DNA from: Ardenticatenia bacterium
GTDB lineage: Bacteria; Chloroflexota; Anaerolineae; Aggregatilineales; Aggregatilineaceae
DNA length: 15,754 nt
Direction: 5' to 3'
Assembly: GCA_026984385.1 (NCBI GenBank)
Contig: JALSSH010000170.1
Span: 1-15,754 of the forward strand
Of the stretch, positions 1 to 7,377 are shown one piece after another (the first letter of the stretch is position 1; every line of letters begins with the position of its first letter). The position numbers were made by a program, and so were the translations under genes. Below the pieces are notes generated by a model that worked only from the letters and a program-made list of their open reading frames with translations, did not search any database and was not told where the DNA came from.

Positions 1-591
1 GTCGGCGGGCAGGTCGCCGCACAACGCGATCACCGGTTGGGGATGTCCATCTTCCGCGTGGAAAGTGCAGGCGTCAAAATGTTCGTCGGCTTCCACCACC
101 CCCACCTTGACCCCGTGATCTTCCAGCAGCTCCACCATGTTTTCAACGGGCGCTTCCCCGATCCGCCAAGCTTCGCGCAACATCTCAGCGGCGGCCTCAG
201 CGTCCGCCAGCGAACGCACGGGGTAGGGGAAATGGGGCGGCATCTCAAAAGTGAGTCGCTCAGCAGGTGGCAACAAAGCCTCAGCGTCCAGATAGCGTTC
301 CAGCCACTCTTGGATTTGCGCTTGGAGCTTGGCCTCGGCTTTTTTTCGCAGGCTGTGGCGCTTGCGGTAAACGGGGCGCAGCCGCAGCTCCGTTGCAGGG
401 CGCAGCAAAAACTCCAAGGGCACGTCCAGCGCGGCAGCCAACCTTATCAGCACGTCGGAGCTGGGCATCGCCTCGTCGCGTTCATATTTGGAAATGCTCA
501 TCGCGCTCACCCCAACGCGCTCGGCCAGCTCGCGCTGGCTGAGTTGCGCCATTCGGCGGGCGAGCTTCAAGCGTGCACCGATACCATTCAT
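1..591 (-). CDS. XRE-family HTH regulator, probable ImmA/IrrE-type metallopeptidase fusion (3' end cut by window edge)
   Basis: Open for 197 codons from the ATG at 591 to the left edge without a stop. Residues 5-60 form a classic Cro/CI-type helix-turn-helix (LSQRELAERVGVSAMSISKYE, then PSSDVLIRLAAALDVPLEFLL). A basic/helical linker follows, then a region ending VIALCGDLPAD at the edge. That ending matches the part of XRE-ImmA/IrrE (peptidase M78) proteins that precedes the zinc HEXXH motif, so the catalytic motif is expected just outside the window and cannot be seen. Family members are DNA-binding regulators coupled to a regulatory protease, often in stress responses, mobile elements or toxin-antitoxin-like pairs. 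The start is supported by a purine-rich GAGGAGAGGGAG stretch (602-613) before the ATG and by a good promoter just upstream. It lies downstream of mrdA in the same direction. The HTH assignment is firm; the protease half is inferred. Confidence 0.85.
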   Translation of the reverse strand, partial: MNGIGARLKLARRMAQLSQRELAERVGVSAMSISKYERDEAMPSSDVLIRLAAALDVPLEFLLRPATELRLRPVYRKRHSLRKKAEAKLQAQIQEWLERYLDAEALLPPAERLTFEMPPHFPYPVRSLADAEAAAEMLREAWRIGEAPVENMVELLEDHGVKVGVVEADEHFDACTFHAEDGHPQPVIALCGDLPAD

Positions 592-613
592 GGCAAATTG
601 TCTCCCTCTCCTC

Positions 614-651
614 GGTTTACATTATGGCATAAAACACAGTTTTTGTAAACC
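614..651 (-). promoter_or_regulatory. Sigma70-like promoter bracketed by a perfect inverted repeat (probable autoregulatory operator)
   Basis: On the minus strand, -35 TTTACA (649-644) is separated by exactly 17 bases from -10 CATAAT (626-621); each box matches consensus at 5 of 6 positions. The 8-bp arms GGTTTACA and TGTAAACC lie at 651-644 and 621-614 and are perfectly complementary, with centres 30 bp apart, about three helical turns. One arm covers the -35 box and the other spans the end of the -10 and the likely start site. A regulator bound there would occlude RNA polymerase. The natural candidate is the HTH protein whose ATG is at 591. The promoter sits just past the mrdA stop codon, so the regulator gene can be expressed apart from the mre operon. 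Confidence 0.7.
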
Positions 652-675
652 AAGTCGGGGAGATTTTGCGGCAGA

Positions 676-3006
676 TCAGAACGTGCCGCCGCGCGCGTTT
701 TTCAGCTTGAAGTAAGCGTCCATCACCTGGCGCACAATCGGCGTGGCGACCTTCGCGCCCTCGCCACCGTTATAAACGAACGCGATCACGATGATCTCCG
801 GGTTTTCATACGGTGCATAGCCCACGTACCAGCCATGCGAGGGCCACTGCCCGGGCACGCATAGCCCCTGCGGATAGGCGATGTCGTCGCAATATTCCGC
901 CGTGCCGGTTTTGCCCCCCTCGTTGACATAGCTCAGCGGGAAGGCGTCCGAGTTCAACGAGCGCATCGCCTTTTCCGAAGCCGTGCCCGTCAACACCGCC
1001 TCACGCATCCCGCGCTGCACCCAATTGATGGTTTCGGGTGTGGCGAAGGGGGGGATGTAGTGGTGGCCGCGCAAAAACTGGCTTTCGCGCTGCAGGCTTT
1101 CGAACTCCAACGGGTCACAAACGCCCGCGTTGAACGTGTAGTTATACGGCACGTTGACGCGGTAGCGCACCAAGTCGGTGATGTCGTCGTCGGGGTTCGG
1201 GTCACGGTCGAACTGGGCGACGTAGTTTTGCGGATCGCACAGCTCCGGGTCGTACCACTCGCTATCCGGCTCACAGCGGCAAGCCAAACTCGCCTGGCGC
1301 TGGATGAGCATGTCTTCTTGCAACAGCAACACCACGTCCTCGTCGGATTGGGGAACGAGCGTGCGCGCGATACGCGGCTGAAAGTCCAAAACCACGTTGC
1401 CGTTGGCGTCCTGTAAATTCCTAACGATGGTGGGCTGATAGAGCGTGCCACCGTTGGCGATGGCGGCCACCGCCGTCACGAGCTGGAGCGGCGTCACCGT
1501 GACATAGCCCTGGCCGAAAGCCGCGTTATACGTGTCGCCGGTAGACCAGCTTTCGCCGTAGTTGCGGCGCTTCCAATCGCGTTCCGGCATCCGCCCCGCC
1601 AACTCGCCGGGCAGCTCGATCCCCAGCTCCGAACCGACGCCAAAGCTCGTGGCCCAGCGGTAAAGGTCGAAGATGCCCAACCCGCCCGGGCGCAAAGTCT
1701 GCGGGCTGACCTCCGGGTTGCCGCCGCCGACCTGGTAAAAGTAGATGTCACAGCTTTGGGCAATGCCCTTGAGCAGGTTAACTTCCTTGTGCCCACTGCG
1801 ACGCCAGCAGACGAACGTTTGCCCCTGGCTTTTGTCTCGCGGGGCGTAAGCGTTGGGCAACACCAGCCGCCCGGCGCAATACAAATTGGCTGTGGGGCTG
1901 ATAACGCCTTCTTGCAACACACCCACCGCCGTAATCAGCTTCCAGACCGACCCGGGCGGGTACAACGCGCTGATGGCGTGGTTAACCAGCGGGCGCAACG
2001 GGTCGTCGAGCTGCGAAAAGTAGTAGTCCGCGTCAATGGCGCGAGCAAAGCGCGTGTTGTCGTAGGTGGGCCAGCTCACCAGCGCCAGAATTTCGCCGGT
2101 CTGCGGGTTCATAGCGATAACAACGCCCTGTTGCGTGACCAGGCGCTGAGCTTCGGCGTTGATGCGGTTGAGTTCGCGCACGAGCGCCTCTTGGGCGGCT
2201 TGTTGCAGCTCCACGTCCAGCGTCAACTGCACGCTAAGCCCCGCCTTGCGCGGCTTTTCGTCCACCAACTGCAAACGCTGCCCGGCCACGTCCACGATCC
2301 AAGTCTCTGTGCCGCGCTCGCCGGCCAAATCGTCCTCAAAAAAGCCCTCGATGCCCGCGTAGCCGATGCGGTCAAAGGCCGGGTCGTAGCCCAGCTCGCG
2401 GAGCTTGCGCTCCTCTTCCGGGCCGATCGGGCCGAGATAGCCCACGATCTGCGCGGTGAGTTCGCCGGTGGGGTATTCGCGCACCGAGGCCACCTGCACG
2501 CCTACGCCCGGGAGCAGCTCGGCTTGCTCCAGGATTTGCGCCATGACCTCATACGGGACGTCGGTGGCGACAACCACCGGACGAAACGGCGCGATGCCCG
2601 CCCCTTCGCGCACCAGCTCTTCCAAGCTGCGCACGTTGACCTTGCCCGCCGCGTCTGCAATGGCACGGGTGGCGGGCACGTCGATCAGCGCCGAGAGCCG
2701 GTTATACACGGCCAACACGTCGGCGGGGTCGTCGGGCAAGTCGGCGGGCGTGATGGTGACGTTGTAGGCGGGGTCGTTTTTGGCGAGCGCCACCCCGTTA
2801 CGGTCCAAGATCACGCCGCGCGGCGCGGGTTTGAGCACCAATTGCAGCCGATTTTCCTCCGCGTCCTGCCGAAATTGCGCGCCGTATTTGAATTGCAGCT
2901 CGCCGGTGCGCAAAACCAGCACCAACAGCGAAAAGATCACCACCACACGGAAAAAGAGCAAGCGCCATCCTTGGAACGGCAGCAAACGTCTGTCCATCGC
3001 ATCCAT
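676..3006 (-). CDS. mrdA: Penicillin-binding protein 2, peptidoglycan transpeptidase of the elongasome
   Basis: A 776-residue class B PBP that cross-links lateral-wall peptidoglycan. There is a short cytoplasmic N-terminus, one membrane anchor (about 15-35), a dimerisation/pedestal region starting at APRGVILDRNG (61-71), and the transpeptidase domain. The three catalytic motifs are visible: SVWK with nucleophile S353, SCD at 418-420 (the SxN equivalent, in its PBP2 form), and KTGTA at 699-703. About 345 residues separate the SxxK and KTG motifs, longer than I recall for classic PBP2. The excess includes a Cys- and Asp-rich insertion around 568-655. The start is ambiguous: GAGG is only 4 bases before the ATG at 3006, and a second in-frame ATG at 2997 has a 13-base spacing. 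It is the last mre-operon gene, 28 bp after mreD. No rodA is adjacent. Confidence 0.95.
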   Translation of the reverse strand: MDAMDRRLLPFQGWRLLFFRVVVIFSLLVLVLRTGELQFKYGAQFRQDAEENRLQLVLKPAPRGVILDRNGVALAKNDPAYNVTITPADLPDDPADVLAVYNRLSALIDVPATRAIADAAGKVNVRSLEELVREGAGIAPFRPVVVATDVPYEVMAQILEQAELLPGVGVQVASVREYPTGELTAQIVGYLGPIGPEEERKLRELGYDPAFDRIGYAGIEGFFEDDLAGERGTETWIVDVAGQRLQLVDEKPRKAGLSVQLTLDVELQQAAQEALVRELNRINAEAQRLVTQQGVVIAMNPQTGEILALVSWPTYDNTRFARAIDADYYFSQLDDPLRPLVNHAISALYPPGSVWKLITAVGVLQEGVISPTANLYCAGRLVLPNAYAPRDKSQGQTFVCWRRSGHKEVNLLKGIAQSCDIYFYQVGGGNPEVSPQTLRPGGLGIFDLYRWATSFGVGSELGIELPGELAGRMPERDWKRRNYGESWSTGDTYNAAFGQGYVTVTPLQLVTAVAAIANGGTLYQPTIVRNLQDANGNVVLDFQPRIARTLVPQSDEDVVLLLQEDMLIQRQASLACRCEPDSEWYDPELCDPQNYVAQFDRDPNPDDDITDLVRYRVNVPYNYTFNAGVCDPLEFESLQRESQFLRGHHYIPPFATPETINWVQRGMREAVLTGTASEKAMRSLNSDAFPLSYVNEGGKTGTAEYCDDIAYPQGLCVPGQWPSHGWYVGYAPYENPEIIVIAFVYNGGEGAKVATPIVRQVMDAYFKLKNARGGTF

Positions 3007-3034
3007 CCATCCTCAACAAGCCGATGAGCCTGCC

Positions 3035-3538
3035 TCAGTCCAAACGCACACGGCGCGGCGTCAACCAACGGTGCACGCGCCCGACGGCGTAGAACACGGG
3101 CAGGATCAACAGTAGATTGTAAAGCAATGTCGGCACGGTGACATACAGCAAACCGCGCTGCAGGGGCACAAAAGTCCCCGTGGCGCGCAACGTGAAGAGG
3201 ATCACCAGATGGTCAATCAGTGTGCCGACGGCGGCCACGGCCAGCGGAATAAGGAAGTTGCGCGGGGAAACTTGCCCGAAGAGCGCGTCGGCCAAAAAGA
3301 CGACCGTCACCAGCCCCAACGCGGACGTGCCCAGCGGGGCGACGGAAAAGAGGTCTTGCAACACGCCGCCGACCAGCGCCCAAAAGAGCGCGTCGCGCGT
3401 TTCGGCCAACAGCGCCCAGGAGACCACCAGCAAAAAGACCACGTCCGGCGCGCCGTGCGCCAAACGAAACTCCGCCATCAAGGTGGCGTTGAGCATGGCG
3501 GCGAACAACAAAACGGGGATGCCGAGATAACGCGCCAT
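3035..3538 (-). CDS. mreD: Rod-shape-determining membrane protein MreD
   Basis: A 167-residue, strongly hydrophobic protein with about five predicted membrane segments (roughly 5-23, 32-48, 52-85, 95-115 and 133-155) and a basic C-terminal tail (WLTPRRVRLD). MreD is a small integral-membrane partner of MreC in the elongasome. It has no catalytic motif, so the call rests on size, topology and position between mreC and mrdA. The central GGVLQDLFSVAPLGTSAL stretch fits the conserved 'GLLqDlfs..plG' segment of the family. The ATG at 3538 is 14 bp after the mreC stop. The Shine-Dalgarno is weak (GAGAG), which suggests translational coupling to mreC. Confidence 0.9.
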   Translation of the reverse strand: MARYLGIPVLLFAAMLNATLMAEFRLAHGAPDVVFLLVVSWALLAETRDALFWALVGGVLQDLFSVAPLGTSALGLVTVVFLADALFGQVSPRNFLIPLAVAAVGTLIDHLVILFTLRATGTFVPLQRGLLYVTVPTLLYNLLLILPVFYAVGRVHRWLTPRRVRLD

Positions 3539-3552
3539 AAGTTACGCTCTCG

Positions 3553-4398
3553 CTAGGGGGCGGGCGTGGCTTCTTTGAAGACGGAAAGGTCTACCGGCTC
3601 AAAGTTGATGATGACCTGCACGATCTCCAGGCGGCCAAAGTCGACCAACGAGCGCACGCGCGCCTCTTGATACAGCTCATTTTCCGAAAGCGCCACGCTC
3701 AACACGCGCCCGACCACCAGACCGGCGGGCAGCGTTTGCCCCAAGCCGTTGGTCATCACCAAGTCGCCTTCTTGCACCTGCGCATCCAGCGGCAAAAAGG
3801 CCATGATCAGGTCGCCGGTGAGCTGCCCGCGCACGACGCCGTCTTCGCGCGTGGTTTGCAAGCGGGCGTTCACGGCGCTGTTGGGGTCGGTGAGCAATTG
3901 CACTTCGGCGCCGGTGGCGGAAAGTTTCGCCACGCGCCCCACCAAGCCCAACTCGGTCACCACAGGGTCCAGCAGCTCCAAGCCGTCGCGCCAGCCGCAG
4001 TTGATTTGAATGGCGTTGACAAAACCGGCGGTGTCCACCCCGATCACGTCGCAGGTAACGTATTGGTGGTCTTCGGGGCCAAAGCGGTCGTAGTCCAACA
4101 GGGCGGCCAAGCGGTCGTAGACGGCGGCCTTTTCGCGGAATTGCGCCAGCTCGGCTTGGTAGACGGCCAACGCTTCTTCCAAGTCGGCGTTACGCTGACG
4201 TAAGCGGCGATAGTCGGCAATGTCGTTGAGCAACCCGCCCAAGCGGTGCGTGGTGCGCCCGATCACGCTTTGCACCACGTTAATCGGCGCCGCGACCACG
4301 CCTTCCAACGGACCTAACGAGCCGCGCACGCTGAGCAAGATCAACAGCGCCGTGACAAAAAGCGCCACGCCAAAGGCAAGCACCCGACTGCTTCGCAC
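3553..4398 (-). CDS. mreC: Rod-shape-determining protein MreC
   Basis: A 281-residue protein with one N-terminal membrane anchor (about 7-24), a coiled coil (about 62-100, rich in Arg, Leu, Glu and Ala), and a C-terminal beta-domain (about 110-270) ending in a short Pro/Ala tail. MreC bridges cytoplasmic MreB to the extracytoplasmic PBP2. Family features include the VxTELGLVGRV segment (147-156), LLTDPNSAVNARL (168-180) and VVRGQLTG (188-195). Translation most likely starts at the GTG at 4398, preceded by GAGGAG about 14 bases upstream, a long spacing. It follows mreB with a 187-bp gap filled by strong hairpins, an unusually long gap for this operon. That gap may set the ratio of MreB to MreC. 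Confidence 0.93.
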   Translation of the reverse strand: MRSSRVLAFGVALFVTALLILLSVRGSLGPLEGVVAAPINVVQSVIGRTTHRLGGLLNDIADYRRLRQRNADLEEALAVYQAELAQFREKAAVYDRLAALLDYDRFGPEDHQYVTCDVIGVDTAGFVNAIQINCGWRDGLELLDPVVTELGLVGRVAKLSATGAEVQLLTDPNSAVNARLQTTREDGVVRGQLTGDLIMAFLPLDAQVQEGDLVMTNGLGQTLPAGLVVGRVLSVALSENELYQEARVRSLVDFGRLEIVQVIINFEPVDLSVFKEATPAP

Positions 4399-4440
4399 GC
4401 TCTCGCTCGTCTCTCCTCACTGTGTGCGCGGGCGGAGTAA

Positions 4441-4584
4441 GGGGGCTTCGCCCCCCTTCCCCCCAGCAGGGGGCAATATGCCCCCTGCACCCCCGCCCAG
4501 CGGCGCGCAGCGCGCCGCTGGGCAAGCTAAGTTTTTGCCGCCCTTTTTCCTAAAAAGGGCGCGGGGTGCGGGGCAGCGCCCCGC
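4441..4584. repeat. Array of five GC-rich perfect hairpins in the mreB-mreC intergenic space
   Basis: Five separate perfect inverted repeats stand in a row. Arms are 4441-4446/4450-4455 (6 bp), 4466-4475/4479-4488 (10 bp), 4495-4507/4511-4523 (13 bp), 4540-4548/4552-4560 (9 bp) and 4568-4574/4578-4584 (7 bp). Every one has a 3-base loop. Further pairings are possible, for example GGCAA/TTGCC at 4521-4525 and 4535-4539, and GCACCCC/GGGGTGC at 4487-4493 and 4563-4569, so alternative folds compete. The first hairpin met by mreB mRNA starts two bases after its stop codon. None is followed by a U-tract on the minus strand, so these are not ordinary terminators. An mRNA-processing or stability element, or a mobile palindromic repeat, fits better. 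The structure is directly seen; the role is inferred. Confidence 0.85.
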
Positions 4585-4585
4585 A

Positions 4586-5650
4586 TTAATGTTGTGTGGA
4601 GCCGCGCTCCAGCCCCGCCAGCAACTCCCGCAGATTGTCGTAATCTTCCAGGATGCGCCCGGCGCCACGCGCCACGCACGTCATCGAGTCTTCGGCCAGC
4701 CAGACGCGGATATTGACCTCGTCGGCGATGCGCTCACAAAGCCCTTTGAGCTGACTTCCTCCGCCCGCCATGCAAATCCCGGATTCCATCAGGTCGGCGA
4801 CCAGCTCCGGCGGCGTTTCGTCCAGTGCGTCGCGGATGGTGTCAATGACAATGCTCACAGAGGGGCTAAGCGCCTCGCGCAGCTCGATTGAGGAAACCTC
4901 GACCGCTTCCGGCAACCCGCTAACCAGGTTGCGCCCGCGTAGGATCATGGTGCGTTCTTCGGGCAGTGGATAGGCCGAGCCGATCTCGATCTTGGCGCGT
5001 TCGGCGGTGCGTTCACCGATCAGCAAGTTGTATTTGGTGCGCATATATTGGACGACATCCTCGTCCATTTCGTCGCCTGCCACACGAATCGAGCGGCTGA
5101 TGACGATGCCGCCCAGCGAGAAGATCGCCACCTCGGTTGTGCCGCCGCCGATATCCACGATCATACTGCCGCGCGTCTCTTGGATCGGCAGCCCCGCGCC
5201 GATAGCCGCCGCGACCGGCTCTTCGATCAAGAAGGCTTCGCGCGCGCCCGCGCTGATCGTGGCGTCGTAAACGGCGCGTTTTTCCACCTCGGTCACGCCT
5301 GAGGGGATGCCGACCACCACGCGCGGGCGGGGGATGGGGACCCAATCTTGTTCGTGCGCCTTGCGGATAAAATAATCCAACATGGCTTCGGTGATCTCAA
5401 ACTCGCTGATCACCCCGTCACGCAAAGGGCGCACGACCACATACTTTGACGTGGGCGTTTTGCCGAACATCTCTTTGGCCTCGCGCCCCACACTGATCGG
5501 GCGGCGTGTTTTGCGCTCGATGGCAACATAGGAAGGCTCGTTGATGACGATCCCTTTGCCGCGCACGCTCACCAGCGTATTGGCCGTGCCGAGGTCGATC
5601 CCGATGTCCAGCGAAAAAAGGCCCAGAAGCCAGTCAAGTGGGCTAACCAA
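4586..5650 (-). CDS. mreB: Rod-shape-determining actin-like protein MreB
   Basis: A 354-residue bacterial actin that polymerises under the membrane and directs lateral wall synthesis. The ATPase motifs are in order: phosphate-1 DIGIDLGTANT (15-25), phosphate-2 DIGGGTTE (166-173) and the adenosine motif GICMAGGGS (291-299). Length matches the family. The predicted start is TTG at 5650, with GAGGAG at 5662-5667 (11-base spacing). It gives a hydrophobic N-terminus, VSPLDWLLGLFS, ahead of the conserved core, plausibly the membrane-binding helix of MreB. The protein ends with a short polar tail, ERGSTQH. It is the first gene of the minus-strand mre operon, behind an extended -10 promoter. Its stop codon lies two bases before a hairpin array. 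Confidence 0.97.
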   Translation of the reverse strand: MVSPLDWLLGLFSLDIGIDLGTANTLVSVRGKGIVINEPSYVAIERKTRRPISVGREAKEMFGKTPTSKYVVVRPLRDGVISEFEITEAMLDYFIRKAHEQDWVPIPRPRVVVGIPSGVTEVEKRAVYDATISAGAREAFLIEEPVAAAIGAGLPIQETRGSMIVDIGGGTTEVAIFSLGGIVISRSIRVAGDEMDEDVVQYMRTKYNLLIGERTAERAKIEIGSAYPLPEERTMILRGRNLVSGLPEAVEVSSIELREALSPSVSIVIDTIRDALDETPPELVADLMESGICMAGGGSQLKGLCERIADEVNIRVWLAEDSMTCVARGAGRILEDYDNLRELLAGLERGSTQH

Positions 5651-5683
5651 CGGTGCGTTCTCTCCTCAGTCAAGTTTCCGCGC

Positions 5684-5695
5684 GGCATTATACCA
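5684..5695 (-). promoter_or_regulatory. Extended -10 promoter of the mre operon
   Basis: The minus strand carries TGGTATAATGCC. It contains a perfect TATAAT (5692-5687) preceded by TGn, the extended -10 signature that can work without a good -35. No convincing -35 is seen 16-18 bases upstream. The box lies about 37 bases ahead of the mreB TTG start and 20 bases before its GAGGAG ribosome-binding site. The same 12-mer occurs upstream of gltX. Confidence 0.75.
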
Positions 5696-5727
5696 CAGCC
5701 GATCCCGCTCGTGGCAGGCGCATTTAG

Positions 5728-5760
5728 CAAACGCTCATGTGCCGGAGCGTGTGGCGTTTG
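5728..5760. repeat. Inverted repeat between the mreB promoter and the divergent secreted-protein gene
   Basis: CAAACGC (5728-5734) and GCGTTTG (5754-5760) are perfect 7-bp complementary arms. A competing inner pairing, ACGCTC (5731-5736) with GAGCGT (5745-5750), overlaps the first arm. It lies upstream of both the mreB -10 box and the candidate promoter of the gene at 5871. It could be an operator, but arms this short in GC-rich DNA can arise by chance. Confidence 0.35.
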
Positions 5761-5821
5761 TACCACGCTTTAGCCTATCTGCCAAGCTGCGCGGGCGGTG
5801 CGCAAGCTCAGCGAAAACCGT

Positions 5822-5827
5822 TATACT
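5822..5827 (+). promoter_or_regulatory. Candidate -10 box for the secreted propeller/SH3 protein gene
   Basis: TATACT (5 of 6 to consensus) lies 43 bases before the ATG at 5871. The hexamer 17 bases upstream (5799-5804) matches the -35 consensus at only 3 of 6 positions. A strong Shine-Dalgarno, AAGGAGG (5857-5863), with 7-base spacing lies between the box and the start codon. Confidence 0.45.
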
Positions 5828-5870
5828 GAATAGGAGAACGTTTGTCGGGGTAAGTTAAGGAGGAACGGCG

Positions 5871-7301
5871 ATGAAGCAATGGCGATGGCTCGTCTATGCG
5901 CTCATAATGGCGGCGATGGGGTTGGGCACGGTGGGTGTCCACAGCGCGCCCGTAGCCCGTGCACAGGGACGCGCCCCCTGGTTGGAAGTGTGGTATTTCC
6001 CCGCCGACGATCTCGGCCCGGCGTTGGTCGAGTATCGGGACGCGGCGGGCACGGTGTTGGCGTCCTACGCTCTGGCGAGCAACAACATCGTCGAGTTTGC
6101 GCAGGGGGGCGGCTATTTGGTGACGGACGACAACCTGAACACTATCGGTGTTTTTGACCCACGCATGGGCTTGTTGCGCTACTATCAAGTGGTAGACAAA
6201 CCCGAGGACACCGATGCGGAGTTTTACGTCCTTTCTCATCCCGCCCCTGCGCCCAACGGCGATCTGGCCTATGCCATCTCGCGCGTTTCTTCGCAATTTG
6301 ACGTACCGAGCTACAACAGCATCTACTACGCCGACCCCGCCTATCAGCAGGTGCGCACGATCTACGAGCTGGAAAGCGCCGAACCCTGGTACACAGTGAC
6401 GCCCTTTGCTTGGAGCGGAGACGGCTCGACGTTGCTTTTGCACAACCAACCGCAGGGCATCGGCGGCTACATTCTCTTTTGGACGTATCAGGGCGTCCAG
6501 GCGCGCCCGCTGGCGAATATGGAACAAGTGACTTGGTTGGGCGATTTGGACGGTTTCGCCGATGATTTGAGTAGAACTGCGCTCGTGGCTTACGACGATC
6601 AATACGTGGTACAGGGGATCAATGTGATTGATGTTGCCAGCGGCGCACAGACGTTTTACCCACTGCCCGCGCTCGGCGAAACGGCCTACACAGGCGGCAA
6701 CGCGCACTTTTCGCCTTCGGGCACGCGGCTGGCCTATCAGGTGGCGCGCGAAAACGCGGAAAACGAGAAATTTTGGACGATTGGGGTTGACCTGACCAAC
6801 GGGCAATCGCAGGTGGTTTTTGCCCAGGAATTCACCGAGGACGATTGGGACTACGCCTATGTCGCCGGCTGGCTGGACGACGCCACGTTGGTGATCGGCG
6901 GGCCTTGGGCCGGGCCGTCTCGGCTGGTGAACGTGGAAACGGGCGCGGTCACCGAAGTGCCGGGCGTTTTCTTGGGCTATGCGCAAGGGGTAAGTGACGT
7001 AAGCGATTTTGCGCCGCCCGGGATGGTCCCCGTGCAATGTGACACGTCGCCGGTTTCAGGCTTGGCGCCGCAAGTGCGCGGGCGGGTGATGGACCAAGCG
7101 GGCATGGTGAACGTTTACAGTTGGGCGTCGTATGATTCTGAGGTGGTGGCCCAAGCGCAATCGGGCGCGGCCTTCACCGTCTTGGACGGGCCGCAATGCA
7201 TAGATAGCACCTTGTGGTGGAGCGTGCGTTTTGATAACGGCGTCGAGGGCTACGTTATCGAAGGGAACTATCAGGGACGCTATCTAGAGCCTTTGCAGTA
7301 A
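5871..7301 (+). CDS. Secreted protein: beta-propeller-like region plus C-terminal bacterial SH3 domain
   Basis: 476 residues. The N-terminal signal peptide has WRW then a hydrophobic core, with likely cleavage after ARAQ near residue 32, so the protein is exported. Residues about 35-385 contain repeated short segments of TolB/WD40-like character: 'FAWSGDGSTLLLH' (about 184-196), 'AHFSPSGTRLAYQV' (about 282-295), and 'IGVFDP..'/'INVIDVASG..' turns. These suggest a propeller-like fold. The last 80 residues (VRGRVMDQAGMVNVYSWASYDSEVVAQAQSG..WWSVRFDNGVEGYV) look like a bacterial SH3 domain, often used to bind wall or peptides. C393 and C443 could pair. The start is well supported by AAGGAGG with 7-base spacing, and a Rho-independent terminator follows. 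No catalytic motif is visible and the specific function is unknown. Confidence 0.85.
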   Translation: MKQWRWLVYALIMAAMGLGTVGVHSAPVARAQGRAPWLEVWYFPADDLGPALVEYRDAAGTVLASYALASNNIVEFAQGGGYLVTDDNLNTIGVFDPRMGLLRYYQVVDKPEDTDAEFYVLSHPAPAPNGDLAYAISRVSSQFDVPSYNSIYYADPAYQQVRTIYELESAEPWYTVTPFAWSGDGSTLLLHNQPQGIGGYILFWTYQGVQARPLANMEQVTWLGDLDGFADDLSRTALVAYDDQYVVQGINVIDVASGAQTFYPLPALGETAYTGGNAHFSPSGTRLAYQVARENAENEKFWTIGVDLTNGQSQVVFAQEFTEDDWDYAYVAGWLDDATLVIGGPWAGPSRLVNVETGAVTEVPGVFLGYAQGVSDVSDFAPPGMVPVQCDTSPVSGLAPQVRGRVMDQAGMVNVYSWASYDSEVVAQAQSGAAFTVLDGPQCIDSTLWWSVRFDNGVEGYVIEGNYQGRYLEPLQ

Positions 7302-7313
7302 ATCGGTGGTGAC

Positions 7314-7349
7314 CCGTTGCCGTGCTCGGTTGGCACGGCAGCGGTTTTT
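7314..7349 (+). terminator. Rho-independent terminator after the propeller/SH3 gene
   Basis: A 12-bp stem (7314-7325 with 7333-7344, one G-U pair) with a 7-base loop is followed directly by TTTTT (7345-7349) and then GGTTTT. It lies 12 bases after the TAA of the upstream gene. The next gene's Shine-Dalgarno begins only about 14 bases later, so any read-through would feed that gene. Confidence 0.85.
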
Positions 7350-7377
7350 GGTTTTGCACACAAGGAGAAACGTAACG

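Noticed and set aside
37..648. 203-codon plus-strand frame at the left edge
   Set aside because: The minus strand here encodes a clear HTH protein with promoter and ribosome-binding site. The plus frame even runs through that promoter.
1756..3027. 423-codon open frame antisense to mrdA
   Set aside because: It lies wholly over the PBP2 gene, is rich in His/Arg/Gln as expected from reversed codons, and has no domain signature.
4220..4891. Plus-strand 223-codon frame across the mreB-mreC hairpin array
   Set aside because: It is Pro/Ala-rich because it translates palindromes and the reverse of mreB; no start signal or domain is seen.
5808..7037. 409-codon minus-strand frame over the secreted propeller/SH3 gene
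   Set aside because: The plus-strand gene has a strong Shine-Dalgarno, a signal peptide, an SH3-like domain and a terminator; the antisense frame has none of these.
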